Below are positions 13,926 to 28,035 of a DNA stretch of 64,000 nucleotides, piece by piece. The number at the start of each line of letters is the position of its first letter. Within the stretch, counting starts at the first letter, position 1. This stretch comes from Margaritifera margaritifera. Lineage: Eukaryota > Mollusca > Bivalvia > Unionida > Margaritiferidae. Where the stretch lies: the NCBI GenBank assembly GCA_029931535.1, contig JAQPZY010001555.1:2111001-2175000 (forward strand), written 5' to 3'. A program made the position numbers and the translations under genes. The notes below the pieces were generated by a model. That model was given only the letters and a program-made list of their open reading frames with translations. It was not told the DNA's origin and ran no database searches.

Positions 13926-16155
13926 ATAAGTCGTGGAGCAGCAAAACCTTAGCGCATAGCAAGAGTGCAACGGAGCTGAAGGAAACGCATTACATATATA
14001 AGAGTATTAAGGAGCTTGAGTTGATCGAAAATGAAAAGTGTACAGAATGCAGCAAAAATGTAAAAAAGAATGGTCCGTCAGCAAGGTACTGAATTATCTT
14101 ATTGAAGAAATTAAAAGACATAATATTAAAAAATATGAAGTTGATTCCTTCTACATCTAAAAAAGCCGATAATCATATACTGTGTACAAGACTACAACTA
14201 AACTCTGAGAATGCAAATAATATAGATGATAATGAAAATTACATAAATGTTGAATCACGGGGACATTTGAACTTCACTCAAATTTCATTAAAAAATGCTA
14301 TTGAAACTACTAAACGAACTATGCATTTTGTTCTGGATTACAAAATTTACTATGAACAAATTTTACGCATCACAAAGAATTACCGTAATATTAACCAAAC
14401 TCACTGTATCCTGCAAGACATTTTGCACCATGTAGATGGCGTAACACCATTCACAGTGTGCAGATTTGCAGATTTGGACGATTAAAATATTTATTTTCAA
14501 AACTTTCATTTGATATTTAGCAGTAATTGAAAACAGGTTAAACAAATAACTTGTATAATCGTACCATAGGGACTTGTGCTCAGTACATCAGTGTGTATTG
14601 GAGATACAATCAGCTTTAAAATTTTACAAATGCACTAGATGAAAAATAACAGACGAAGAAGAAAAAAAGCGAAATACAACATACCAGAGTTTGATGACTA
14701 TGGAAATCAATGAGATTAATGCGGTATTATATTGGAGAAAAAGAAAAGATTAGTGAGATTAATCAACAGAAAATACACCTAGATTTAATTTTTTAAAATT
14801 ATTTTTCTGTTACTTTGTAATCTAAGTAATGGACATTGCGTACAGACATTGCTATAGTACTACTTTTGTTGACTATTGAGACACATTAGATGACTATATT
14901 CCTTGATTAACAGAATCTTCTCTTAAAGAATAATATTCTACTTCAAATGTGATGGACTTCAGATTAAAAAAATAACAAACTAGCATATCACATTATCTTT
15001 GTCATGTAACTTAGTTTAATACTCCGATTCACAAAGACATTGCACAAATAATTAACGAGATTAAAATATGAAATAATGACACTTAAGTTTTCACATATAA
15101 ACCAATAAACATTTCTTGAACATACACTTTAAAATTCGTCAATGATAATTATATGAACAGATAAAGAGCATAGTGTCATGTGGGATTTTGGCAGAATCAG
15201 CTAAATTGAGTGTGCATAGTATGAGCTGGTTTTCTTTAGCATTTTCTGCTGGCATTTAACAGCTCAAGGTATTAAATCTAGTCAAATCTGCTTATGTCCC
15301 GTTGCAAAATTGCTGTTTGCATGTGCTATTCCATTATCTGACAACCAAGCATTCAAATCAAATAAGAATAACATTGACTTAAAGCATTAAATTTAATCTA
15401 CAACAATTGTAACATTCCACTACTTCAAGACTGGAGATACATCAAGAGAAAAGGAAACAAATACTGTATCTGTAATGGACCAGCAAAAAACATAAAGATG
15501 TACACTTCAGTTTTAATGAGACTACTCCTGCTGTTGTTTTAGCTGTTTCTAAGAGACATTACGGACTTTGGAACAGGTACTTTTGAATAGTTTTAAAACC
15601 GAAGAGCAATGTCAGCTAATGAAATTACTTGTCTGGCAGACAAAGATGAGCCAACATGTTATATGTATTTTTCTTGCTAACTGGAATTGGACTCAGTGAT
15701 GATTGTATTGTACAGTTAAAGGAAGGTAAAAGATCATATAAAATCTGCATCTGAGGTGCCCAGTGGAAAAGGAAGCATCTATTACAGAGCCTATTTCCAC
15801 GGTTCAAACACTGCTAAATAGTTAATGGAGCTAATAATTTTGAAAAGCAAGGTTACAATTCAGGTGAAAGATGTATTGGCGGTTTTCGCAAATACATAAC
15901 AGATTCAAAGGTGAAACTGAATATGATCCTGCTGACTCTCACGTTCAAATGACACATTTTCATTTAGAAACGTCATAAACAACATTACCCAATTAAACAA
16001 AGAATCAATTAAATTAACACAAACGGTTGCAGGTACTGCAATAGTTTACTTTTAAGATTAGCGGCGTAGCTGTTGAGCCTTGTGCGAAACATAATTAGGA
16101 ACCTCTAACTGATTTGGTTACATCTCTAAATACAAATATGCAAATAATAAACCTA
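13926..16155. other. AT-rich stretch following the integrase relic
   Basis: A 127-codon plus-strand frame at 14102-14485 and a KNNRRRRKK-coding patch near 14643 could be remains of the same old insertion, but I cannot assign them. No clear terminal repeats seen. Confidence 0.3.
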
Positions 16156-16295
16156 CTAATGCCAAACAACTAAAATGGCATTGTCCGCTAGAAAAGGAAC
16201 AATTTGACCAGCAAGCGTAAGCAACCAACTTATCACACTACCAATAATACCGGGAAATGGTGCCTTTTTGTTGATAAGCCAAACAAGTACTTGTC
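16156..16295 (-). pseudogene. Possible relic of a pX-like virion protein tail
   Basis: A minus-strand frame reads KAPFPGIIGSVISWLLTLAG and then QIVPFLADN before a stop. It resembles the hydrophobic Gly/Pro/Leu tail of the pX-like protein in the intact element. It lies 2.2 kb beyond the integrase relic. The match is short and compositional, so it is weak. Confidence 0.25.
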
Positions 16296-17163
16296 AATAT
16301 TTATTAAACCCTTTTCAATTGAGTGAGCAAACGAACCGTCTTTACCTCCTGATGGAGCCTCATCTAATCTGTCTCCACCATCAGTTACAGCAACTCGTAC
16401 AGTGTTAGCAGTAGATACATAACCGTTGATATAGTCACACTTATTACAGAAGCTTTAACAGCTATTATTCCACCCATTTCTTTATATGTATATTTTATTC
16501 TTTCACCTACCTTTGAAATGACGTTTTAATGTTTTCTCTAATATATGTATCTAACTGTGTTAGATCTACAGCTAATTGCGCCTGTTTTCCTTTTGTTTGG
16601 ATCTGTTTCTTTGTTAATGTCTTTCGTGAAATTTTCAAACTGTTTTTTCGTACAAATCAAATTCTCTTCTCGGATTTAACATTTATATAGCATTTACATA
16701 ACCTTTAATTATGTTTCCTCTTGTGTAGTAAATAATCTTTTCACTACTGCCGAAAGCTCTCCACTTTTAATTCCCCCCTTGCTTATCACCTATTACATGT
16801 TCGACTTATCTTGTCTATTAACAAAACGGTTCATTTATGCCTATTGTCTGCACCTGAATATCTTCAGGAACTTTTACTGGCTGTCCTTGTACCATAGTGG
16901 TTTCTAGGAATATTTAACCTCTGTCTTTTCTTCAGTATATATAACACTATTTAATAAATGCATATCTTAGTGATAAAGGATGAACAGTTTGTCAATTTGC
17001 TAAATCATCCATATTTCATTATTTAAAAAAAAGCTAAAATCATCCAACTTGTTTTTCTTTTCAACCAGGTGGTATAAGTTTTGTACAACCATTTTGTTGA
17101 TCTTCAAATCAATTAAATTAGCCGATCAGCCTGTGGATTTGTATTTAGATATTTCACCCTTAC

Positions 17164-17224
<61 letters not shown>

Positions 17225-17285
17225 CTTGCATGTTTGCTTATCAAGTCCAAGCCTACATTCTAACCAGAAGGTCTAAAGAGTTCCA

Positions 17286-17538
17286 TCAATTTATATAGTG
17301 TTGTCCAGTTTCGAATTGTCCTAGACCTTGATCATCAAAACCACAAGCAAGTTTTGCAGTATCGTAAACGTCCATTTTGTCTTGTGTTTGTAGTGCATTA
17401 TCATCAGCTACATATATAGAATTTTCAGATTTTTTCTTTGAAACACTTTGTCAGCTTTTGATATTTTTCGGTTCTTTTAATAGTGAATACTTTATCGGTG
17501 ATAAATGAGTAAGAGTTATCTGGAAAACGAATTGGCAT
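17286..17538 (-). pseudogene. Frameshifted coding relic, unknown protein
   Basis: Minus strand: an ATG at 17538 opens MPIRFPDNSYSFITDKVF. After one frameshift near 17440 a second frame continues with IYVADDNALQTQDKMDVYDT and CGFDDQGLGQFETGQHYIN, then stops at 17286. Two long codon-like stretches joined by a single shift look like a dead gene. I do not recognise the family. It may belong to the same old virus-like insertion as the integrase relic. Confidence 0.3.
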
Positions 17539-17539
17539 A

Positions 17540-20500
17540 TTTACATAAAAATCTAAATATTAAATTATCTACATAATCTGAAGAATACAAACAGGAAATG
17601 AACTAACAACTGCATTTGTGGCATACAAAGATATAAGAAAACTCCTTAATGAAAGGAGTTGAAAAAAGTGGAAGAGAAACAAATGAAGAATACAAATGCA
17701 ATATTTGTCAATGCAAATGATGATAACATTTACAAATCCTTGTTATATGCTATAATATACGCCGTGCGATGATTGATTAGAATCTTTCTATCCGATCGAC
17801 AACTAAGTATTTTTACATAATGAACTTTAGGTCGATTACATAGCATCAACCTGAATTAGATTATTACATAGATTTTTGTCAATAAAGTTGTGATCATCTT
17901 TTTATGAATTTAATGATATTTTGTTACCTTTCACACATGTTGGTTTCAAAAGGAGAACATGAAATATGGAAAGAAAAAGAAGAGAAACGTCGTTAAATGC
18001 AGTTCTGTCATTAACCCCAATTTAACAATAGATACGTGCACAGTAGTAGCCTCCTATCGGGCTATAACGACTGTCATGGGAAACGACAATACTGTTAAAA
18101 ATCTCCCCAATAACTAAGTTAGCAGCCTTGAATGATACAACTTTTTTATTGTGCTCTAATAGCATCTTAGCATGTGTAGGTTTGCTTTCGCTGGTCACCA
18201 GGTATCTAATAGTTAATCAATTAAGGCAATTTGCTGTTACTAAGAATCCGATAGAAGAAATGGAGAACATGGAATGAAATGATCAATGTCTAAATCTGCA
18301 GGGCTGGCAATTCCGTGTTTGCAAAGTTTAGCCATCTCTGATTTTAATTTTGTCGCTTAATGCTTTAAAAGTTATGTTTCTAACCATTTTTCAACTTATG
18401 TGGTTTTTATCATTGTGTTTGTTTTTGTTTCACGTGTTAATTTCGGTGCTATGTTTTCATTTTGCCATCTTATAAGTTCATTTTGACGTTGTCTGTTTTC
18501 TACTCTTTACTTTTGAAATAGTATGCCTAGCAAGGCTTTCTATATGGAAATGGTTTGTTCATGTCTTCTTGGCATAAAGGACATCTATTTATCCAGTTGC
18601 ATTTAAAATTAATTTTCTCTGCACAATATAGCATAGCAAGGCAGAATGCAAATAACCTTTTCAACCTCTTGAGATATTGATGAGTTAACTTGCCAAATTC
18701 CATTACAATTAAACCAATGCTAATCAGAATAAAAGTGAAACTGAAAACAAGTTATGCAAATCAAATGAAAAGGCCACTTCAAAAAAATAAAAAGACCCTC
18801 AAAGAGTTGAACTTGGCAGGCAATTTGGAAAACGTTCGCACCCATTTTAAAACCACAAAGCTAAGCTTTTGAAGAAAAAACACGAAAACACTGAAATATC
18901 AAAAGATTAAATATTGAACCAAACCCAAACAAAATCTATCGTCTGATGGGGGGGGGGGGGGTGAGTCTTTTTTGGTCATCCTGTTCATTTAGTCTGAAGG
19001 AAATGTTTTTCTTCACAGAGTCTTGAGCACCCAGTTCTTTTACCGACATTGGAGATGGCAATTAACAATCTACCAAATCGAAAGAAAATAATGTCACCTA
19101 GGCATCTTACAGCCTAATCCAAGAAATACTCAATCTTTTTTCAGGTAATGCAGAGAACCGCTTTTAAATACATGCAAATGTGAATGAAACAAAATGTATA
19201 ATCAATGTCATTTATCATGCAACAATGCTCTTCTCTCACGATTGCATAAAGTATGCATTCGAAGAAGCTATTTAAGATGCCAATATATTCACCATCAAAC
19301 ATGGATTGAGAAGAAATTGCAAAACTAATTATTTATTTCACTTACTTCACAATTGATTACCTGATAGCACACGGATATTTAACTGACAAAATTGCTATTA
19401 CTGTGACCACAAACGTAACATCAAACTTACATTGTCAAAATGTTTTAATTTGTTAGCTGAAATAGTAACACAGCTTTTACGTACAGACAATTATCGACTG
19501 AAGAAAAAAAAATATTATCATCAAAAGTAAACTATATTCTTACAGTGGCCTACACAATTCTTTTGAACAATTTATTGGGTTTACAATCGTTCCACCATCC
19601 AACATGGATACTGAAGAGGTTTTACATCTAATTATTTCAATGTCTTTCCAACAGTTTACAATTGACTACCTGACAGAGCATGGCTTTTGTTCCACAGTAT
19701 ATTAGTACAAACGGACCAAATATTACATTTCAGCTTTGAAAAGCAAGTAAAGAAAAATGTTTAAATAAAAATACAATAGTACAACCTAATGCAACTACAG
19801 CATTAACTAAATCCGAATTCAAAGCTGCATCTTAAATATATATATACAAAGATCACAGCTTTTATAGTTAGATCAATAAGCGAACAAATACCACTTTCTC
19901 CACCGTTCATTACATCCTTCATTGCCGATAGAGAATGGTAGTAATTTCGGGTTCCGAACAAATTATCCAGATCCAAAATGATTGGTGACAGAGATCAAAC
20001 ACTATACATGTGTTGTAAAAAATATAACGTAGCATATAAAACTTTTAATTATGCGGAAGTTAACATGCTAACAGTTTCAGGTGGAATGGATGTAACGCTG
20101 GCTTTTGCGTTCCTCGAATAACTGCCAGTGCAGTTGTTACTTTGATTTTATCTGTTAGGATTTGTTGCAAAAGCTTTCAAAAAAAAAACAAAGAAAAAAA
20201 AAAAAAAGGAAACGTTAAGAAAGAAAAAAAAGAAAAAAAGATCTACATCAAAGTATTACACCATGACAATATAGCAGCATTTGCCATTAGTAACTTGAAC
20301 AGTATCGACCGCATGATAAGGAAGTATTAGATGGTAACGAATTTACCTTTGAGGAGTTTATTGTGGTCATCTATAAATATGGCAGGTTAAATTATATAAA
20401 GAATGTAATCATGAAAAGAAAATTAACAAAGAGACTTCCCTCGCCGCAGCAAAACATACAAGAATAAAAAAAAATTAGAAGGGCATAACCAAAGGAGATA

Positions 20501-23249
20501 TAAAGCCACTCACTGACTCAATGACTCAATGCTCCGCAGCTAAATTAAACAAAATAGAACGTTCTAACTAGTGTCCTTTTAGATGTGTTCCCACACAAAC
20601 GGAACGTTATATTACAATCGACGGACTCTTTGAAAAAGATGTACATGTTAACAATATAATCTAAAACAGAAAAATTAATGTGTAGATATTATTGCAAAGA
20701 ATAGCTTTTGCTAGATATTGCAATATTTTTGATATACTCAAAATCGACATATTCTCCTACACGAATCATAAAAATGACACAAGACATATTTTAATACCCG
20801 AGTTTTACAAAATTTACATGTACAATGCATTATGAAAACGAATGAGGAAATGACCGCTTAATTTGAATACAAAGAAAATGTAGATGTTGAATCTTTGGAA
20901 CATAATTAAAAGGTTTAAATCTAAGTAGTAAGCACGGACCTTAAACATGTTTCGCCTATAGATGTTGTTATTGTTTCTGTTTTTGTCACAAAATGACTAA
21001 TGATAAACCAAATCCATTAGGTATTGCCATACTAATGCTATTTACATTACAAGTAAAATATATGTCACAAGCATACCGTGAAAATCTGCTACTTTTTCCA
21101 TCTTCACCTTGTATGTCTATATTCAATCTGTTAATTGTACCCCTCCTTCATTGTTCATAATTATCATTACCAGGGCAAGAAACAAAGCCTTCTTGAAACA
21201 CTGTTTAACAGGCAAATGCTCTAACAAATTTGAATCGTTGCAATTGAAATTGTTTTTGGATAAATTTGGGCGTTTAAACAAATCCACAAATAATAGCGAC
21301 TCAGACCTAAGCAATAGTTGTATAGCAATCTCCTGTTTAGTTAAGTGACACAGCTGCAAACAATTTGTACAAAGTCGTATTGATATTAAAATACTTGAGA
21401 CTTCTAAGGTTAATACATTGAAAGATGTTAATACATTGAGAGAACATGTTGGCAATAAATTAAAACCTATTGAACAGAGTGGCAATGAAACAACTAATAA
21501 CATCTCAGAACTGCAAAAGCAGAGCACAGAGAACAGAAAACATCGTTGATGTACATTGTAACAAGATAACCGGTTAGGATTTCGGATTTATAACAGAACA
21601 CTGTTGATGGTGATAAAAATGCAATGTTTATTGATGAATGACTTGAATGGGAAGAAAGGTTATGATTAATACGTGCGTGTATAGGGTCCAAATATTGGAC
21701 AAATTAACATAATCCGCACGAACCTAATACGGTACCCCAAATATGAACACAAATAAATAAATACACAGTGCAATGATAAAGGTTAATGATTTATCTCACA
21801 CGATGAAAGGAATTATGTGTTTTACTCAGATAGCAAAAAATGATGTGTTTTTACTCATATAGCAAAAATGTATACCCTCAAATAATGAAACATGAGGCTG
21901 TGTTTTGCTCAGATAGCAAAATGATGTATTTTTACTCATATAGCAAAAATATATACCCTCAAATAATGAGACATAAGAAAGGAATGATGTATTTTACTCG
22001 GATAGCAAAAATGATGTATTTTACTCATATAGCAAAAATGATGTATTTTACTCGTATAGCAAAAATGTATACCCTCAAATAATGAAACATGAGGCACTTT
22101 ATTCAAATAATAAAATGTGGTGCAAACAAATGGGATAGATATGATACAAAATATCTTTACACTCCCAAACGAATGGGTATCACAAAAACCCAAAATTAGC
22201 CCACGGCTAAAAGATTACATATATGGAGTGACTCACAAACACTCCGTCACTAGCATACTTGGCTGCTAGTCGCAATGGTCAATCAAGCGATCCACGCCAA
22301 CCAATGGGTCAACAACGCCCGATCAACTGGTATTCAAGCAATACACTGTTTATTCAGCTACACGGCTGCTATGGTTAGCTTTACAGCTGGTATAGTCGAC
22401 TTCCATTGTCCCCTCTATAGCTGGGATCTCGTCGACTCTGATCACTACAGTTCTTCAGCTGAAAATAAATCTAACACCGTGTAGTATGATTGACACGGGC
22501 ATATACGATAACACGTAATGACGTTGTATACGGTAAGTTATACAAATTATATTATCGGCACAACATTACAAAGCAATGACCAAGTTCAGAAGTGAACCTA
22601 CACGTGTCTGATAAGAATCTTATGGTACTAAACGTTTCCTAAAAATGCCACTTTATATTGCTAATATAAAGCTCTTATTAAGAACAGACAAGAATAGAAA
22701 ATATTTGCATTGTACTACGCAAGTCGAAGCTACATAGAAAATATACACCATGAATTAATAAATATTTTACATACCTCTACAGCTGAAGACGTGCAAATCC
22801 TTAAGTAGACTGCTCACTGACAAAACGTTCCGTAATGTAAAGATTTAGTCTTACGGTGAGGCATTTATACACGGACGATGCAGCTCTACATCGTCCGTAC
22901 GCTTGGTGCATTCGGTTTTTCCCATCGAAAGCACTTCGCACGTGCGGCATGGGGTGAACCGAACTCACTGTTTCGAAATATTGTACAATATACATAACTC
23001 AATCTCGGGCATCGTTGTTATACTGAAAAACGAAACCCGAGTACATGTATTTAATAAAAGGGATTTATACAATTCCGTAACATACATGACTTCTTTAAGC
23101 AAAACGTCAACGCATTGTCTTATGTTTTTCGAGCATTGCAAACGTCAAGGTAAAGAGCTGACGCAATACACAATATAAGACAGTATTTACATCCAATTAA
23201 ACATATATTAACGTTGTAGATTCATTCATGATATGGATGCTAGCATGAA

Positions 23250-23320
<71 letters not shown>

Positions 23321-23540
23321 AGATACGGAAATGTTCTTTTAAATGATATTTATTTTCCTTTTTTCATGAGCCTATCAACTCTGGAATCCTTACTGAAATG
23401 AAATATATATATATTCATCCTTCTTCCGTTTCATATTCATTACTATATCTAGATGGTTTTAACAAATGACTTGCTAAACAAATGACTGCCAGATCCAGAC
23501 AAGTTATGAATGAAACATGATATGTATTTTGGATATTTAT
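17540..23540. other. Non-coding DNA with simple repeats
   Basis: No supportable gene. It contains a G run (18949-18961), A-rich blocks near 20178-20240 and a TA array at 23249-23317. A 134-codon minus-strand frame (21123-21527) has no recognisable family. Confidence 0.45.
21800..22092. repeat. Irregular tandem repeat, 25-27-bp unit
   Basis: Repeats of TTTTACTCATATAGCAAAAA followed by TGATGTA, with interspersed ATACCCTCAAATAATGAAAC blocks. Confidence 0.75.
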
Positions 23541-23544
23541 AATT

Positions 23545-24998
23545 CTAATTGCATTCGTTATGTGCAGGATCTACATACTTGCCTGTTAAATGATCATAGT
23601 TACTCATCTTTAATTCTTGCACTTTGCTGTCAGGAACTTTATTTTCAGTTATTGTACCTCCGCTACACGCTGCCTTTGCCACAGTTTCTCCCTCGTAGAT
23701 ATAGCATATATTTGTTGACATGTGTATTTCGTCTTTCTCTGTGCACATGATAAGAATTTATAGTCATTATTTCGCGATAGACTATTTTGTGCATTTTTAC
23801 TCAATGAATTGTAAAATATTTCAGTACAATCGGTTTATTTGTAAAATTGTGAATTGCATGTGTGTTGCTTTGAGGTAAATATAATGTGGTGGAATGTGCT
23901 TCAATCCTTTTGCCCAAGATAATGTGTTGATTTATGTGTCACTTTTGTTTTTCACACGAGCTAATATATGTTCAAGAGCACAATAAATAATAGATGAAAT
24001 TTTTAAATTGTGTGATTTTTTGGGGACTTTTCTTGGAACTAAACCTTATTCAGGATTTATATCTATAGAATTGCTATTTGTTTACATAGTCTTTTGTGCT
24101 CTGATATTTTTTTCTGGTTTCTTTAAACAATTCAAGCATTTTGTTTTCTTTTGTTTTTTCCTTTTTTTACAGATATGTCTGTTTATATGTAATGAAAAAA
24201 ACTTGAAGGAAAATTTTATTTGACGGGGATTGCACCTTCCATCTTTGTAGTCATTATGATCGCAACGCTGAAATATGATTAAAATGTCAGCATGTATTTG
24301 TCTATTTCAGTTATTCTCACCGATTTTATCACGTATCTCTCAACTACACCATTGAAGCTTGTTGTCTCTGACATAGTTGCCTTTGGCACAGCTCTGATGT
24401 CCCTAACTTTCAACATTTCATACATATTTACGGATATGTCAAATTTATTTCTTCTCCAATGTGCTCTTTTTTGACAGAACATATATTAAACTAATAGTTA
24501 AATCTCAAATACTATTTTGATGGTCTAACTATGTGATCACTCGATCACTTGATGTATTTGACGCAGATTCCTCATAAAAAAAGAAGTACCAATCTTCTTT
24601 ATTGTTTACATTACTTCAAGTAACGTTATGCTTTTATTCCATTAATGCAAAGCTATGTATGAGTTTCCTCATAGCAGTTGATACCGTCTCCTCGCAATGT
24701 TAGACACTCTCTCCTGTCAAACATCCATGTACTTTCGTTTATTTCATATCCACATTTGTATGTAACTGGTGGAATAGCGGTCAATGCTATTATCCATTTC
24801 GCCTATATTCAGTATATTCAGAGGCCTTGCTCCGTCGTAAAAATTATATACTCAACATGTTTCCTATATGTCCGATCTTTATATGTAAATTGCGCTTTCA
24901 CAGGACAAGATTGTCAGATTAGTCTAAGGATGGTCGTGTTTAAATATGGTTCAATGTCATTGAAACTTGTACAAAAGTCTTTATTATCGCCACCTTAA
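23545..24998 (-). other. Exon-like minus-strand segments, uncertain
   Basis: Three minus-strand stretches have codon-like composition: 24678-24998 (interrupted; contains PPVTYKCGYEINESTWMFD and SCPVKAQFTYKDRTYRKHV), 24279-24482 (contains VRDIRAVPKATMSETTSFNG) and 23545-23748 (contains ICYIYEGETVAKAACSGG). They could be exons or a decayed gene, but the first has several stops and I recognise no family or clear splice sites. Confidence 0.2.
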
Positions 24999-25110
24999 AA
25001 TCTGTACTCATTTAAAGATTTGAGAAATCTATATCTGACCATTTTGTTACGATTCTGTTTAAATCAGACCTGTTCACACGCCTTAATTGTGTTCTACTTG
25101 GAAGACGCAT

Positions 25111-25468
25111 TATAGGACTCACGGTACTAATTACGCAGAAGAATGGGAAGCAGTCTAGAAATGGGTAAAGATCAAATAGAGTATATATTGGTTTGGCTGG
25201 CTTGGATTGGTTGCTAATGAAAGTTAGATTTTAACACCTGACTCTTTGGTACGGAATTAAAAACACATGTTTCAAGCACATGCAGATCCAGAAAATGCCG
25301 CGGCTTATATGGTTTTCTCCACCCCAAAGCTGTCATCAAGGATATGCCTATACTGATAAATATAAGTTTGATCATGAGCATTCAGAAATTTAAAGTTATT
25401 GAATTTTTTATATTATTCTATTTGCATAGGTTTACTATGGGAGCTGAATTAGTAACGTGAGTCATATA
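25111..25468. mobile_element. MITE family B, copy 1
   Basis: About 358 bp. The left end is TATAGGACTCACGGTACTAA. The right end read inverted is TATATGACTCACGTTACTAA. The interior is shared with 26329-26838, including GATCCAGAAAATGCCGCGGC. No coding capacity. Probably a non-autonomous DNA transposon. Confidence 0.6.
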
Positions 25469-26328
25469 GAGAACAACAGCCCTAGAGTGGTTCGACATAT
25501 GCATGTACAATTAACTTTACAATAAATGCAAAATTATGGTTTTATTTGTGGATAACAAGAAAAATGAATACCTTTTGTATACCTCAGAGCGACTTTCAGT
25601 GGGATATTAAACACACTTTCAGATATGGCAACTGTTGCCATGCAAGGGGAAGGGGTGCAGTGTGTAGTGTTTTGCACATTGGTTAATATCTATGCAATCG
25701 GATATATAAAGTTTATACAATTTACCATTTATAAAGTAATTATGGTCAGCAATGTGATATTTCCTAATTGTGTTTTGAAACTTTATGCTTCAGATATGAT
25801 CACTTTGGCGTCTACCACCATGCTTAATGGTGATGACCGTTCATGATGTTGTGTCCCACCAATTTCATTACGTGAATGTTTTGGAACTTCATATTTTGTA
25901 TTTTAATTGGCTGATCCCTACCTTACCTTAGTGTTAAATTATACGTGTTCTGGGGGAATTTTAGGTAATTTCTGTCCTTTTAGTCTCCTTTTCTATTGTA
26001 ATACATGCACATATAGATGGTCACCTTGACCTTTTACTCATTTATTGCATAATATGACAAGGCTGATAATATAACAGAGGTAAATGGTGATAGCAAAAAG
26101 GTAACTCTTGATCAGACAGATTTATTTTAATATTGTTTCTGATTTTTTTAAATGAAGTTCAAATATTTAAATGTTGCATGAAATGCACCATTGCTATTCG
26201 TGGTGTACATGAACTTGCAATATAATTTAATATACACTAAGTTAATCTTTGATAAGCAGAACCATGCGCAATGTTTACTTATGGCTTCTACTACTATCCA
26301 TAGGTCTGTCAAGTAAATCAAGGGTGGA

Positions 26329-26838
26329 TATAGGACTCACGGTACTAAATATATGGAAGAATGGTAACCAGTCTGGAAATGGGTGGAAGAATGGTAACCA
26401 GTCTAGAAATGGGTGGAGATAAAATAGAGTATATATGGGTTTAACTGGCCTGAATTGGTTGATAATGAAAGTAAGATTTTAGTAAAAAGAGTCTTTTGAG
26501 ACATTATCCTAGTTGTGACTGAAAAAAAACAGAGACAATGTTTTATTGATAGAATTTCAGTCCTTTTACAGATTTGAGTTTGGAAAACTCGTTATTGAAA
26601 TTAACACCTGCCTCTTTGGAGCGGAATTGAAAACATAGGTTTCAAACACATGTAGATCCAGAAAATGCCGCGGCTCATATTGTTTTCTCTACACAGAAGC
26701 TGCCATCAAGAATATGTCTATACTGATAAATATAGGTTTGATCATGAGCATTCAGAAACTTAAAGTTATTGAATTTTTAATATTATGAACTTTGCATAGG
26801 TTTATTATGGGAGCTGAATTAGTACCGTGAGTCATATA
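26329..26838. mobile_element. MITE family B, copy 2
   Basis: About 510 bp with ends TATAGGACTCACGGTACTAA and, inverted, TATATGACTCACGGTACTAA. It contains a short duplicated stretch (GAATGGTAACCAGTCT twice, 26355-26415) and about 110 bp near 26480-26600 absent from copy 1. Confidence 0.6.
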
Positions 26839-27793
26839 GGGGTTTGGGAGTGTTTCTTATTTGTTTCGATATTGGCATATTAGGTATCAAAGAGTTGATT
26901 TTTCATTATTTCAATAAAAGTAGTTCAGTATATATTTGATTAATGTGCATACAAAGTGCCCACCTCGCTGTCTATATATTATGTCTCTGGTGGTAAAATA
27001 TATCTTAACTTCACCATTTACCAGTACCAGGTTGGACACTTATTATTGCAAATTAGTTGCATTTGTGACAAATCAATTTCGAATATTAAAAGCATATTTA
27101 TATTAATAACCCTTTAATCACATGTCACGTATGCCAACATAGAGGCCGAATGGGATATTGTAAAAGATATTCGGGCCAAATCCAACTTTTGGAAAAAATT
27201 CCGATTAAAAGCAAGAACAAATATGTTATTTTTTGTTAGTTATTTACTAGCTTTTGTTAATGTTTAAAGTACATGTATTCCTTCGTAAGACCGAGAATCA
27301 TCCATAGATTTTCAGGAGAGCACTTGTTTTCTGTTTGAATTTTACATAATTTCTCAAGTGCACTAAATATTTTCTTGCTTGTTGACCCAGTGTGTTTTAT
27401 GTTTACTAGCCCTATCTGATAAATATCTTGCCCGGGTGTTGGCATCGCACTCAAAGTTTTTCTGCCTATTATATAAATAGTGTAGCTAGTAAATTGCAGC
27501 CTTCAGTGTCAATACTTTTTAATCAACAAGCCATCTAATGTCAGCACAATGTCTTTTACAGGGTGGTAGCAATAGTGTAAGCTTAATCATCCCACTTTAG
27601 CTACAATTTTTAGACGACAACTTATACAATAATTAACATACATAGCAAGTTCATTTGCTTTAAGGTACTGACCATTTAATTTTCGGGTGGGGGTGGGTGG
27701 TGATTTTCTTTCGAGCCGAGATATTTAATTTTCTTTTATCTCAAGATAATAAGTTTTTTTTCGAAATCATATAATCAGAGAATTATATATTTT

Positions 27794-28035
27794 TTTTGTT
27801 TAAATCCCAGGCCACTGCCCCAGAAAATGTAATTGTTGGTCCGTAACATAATTGCGGTACACCGTGGTACCCAGGCTGGTCGGGGCGGGTATCGAACCCG
27901 CGACCCCTCGATTACGAGTCCGACGCTCTAATAACTGGGCTCCAGCTGCTACCCGTTTACTGAAAGTGGTCATGCCTATTGACAATACAATACAATACAA
28001 TACAATGTTTATTCCGCTCAGGTCACGAATGTGAC
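27794..28035 (-). mobile_element. tRNA-derived SINE head next to a SINE tail with ATTGT repeats
   Basis: On the minus strand, 27958-27886 reads GGGTAGCAGCTGG...GGTTCGATACC, a tRNA-like unit with A-box-like and good B-box sequence. It probably arises from a tRNA and is followed by a body ending in A-rich sequence. Immediately upstream on the same strand (28035-27980) is GAATAAACATTGT with ATTGT repeated four to five times, a typical SINE 3' tail. Either two SINEs are adjacent or this is a composite. Confidence 0.55.

Noticed and set aside
18540..18700. Minus-strand CNWINRCPLCQEDMNK, reminiscent of the end of a RING finger
   Set aside because: The first half of the RING cannot be read and stops are close on both sides; too short to support a call.
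27886..27958. Candidate tRNA gene on the minus strand
   Set aside because: The B box is good but the acceptor and anticodon arms do not pair well, and a SINE body follows; treated as a SINE head.
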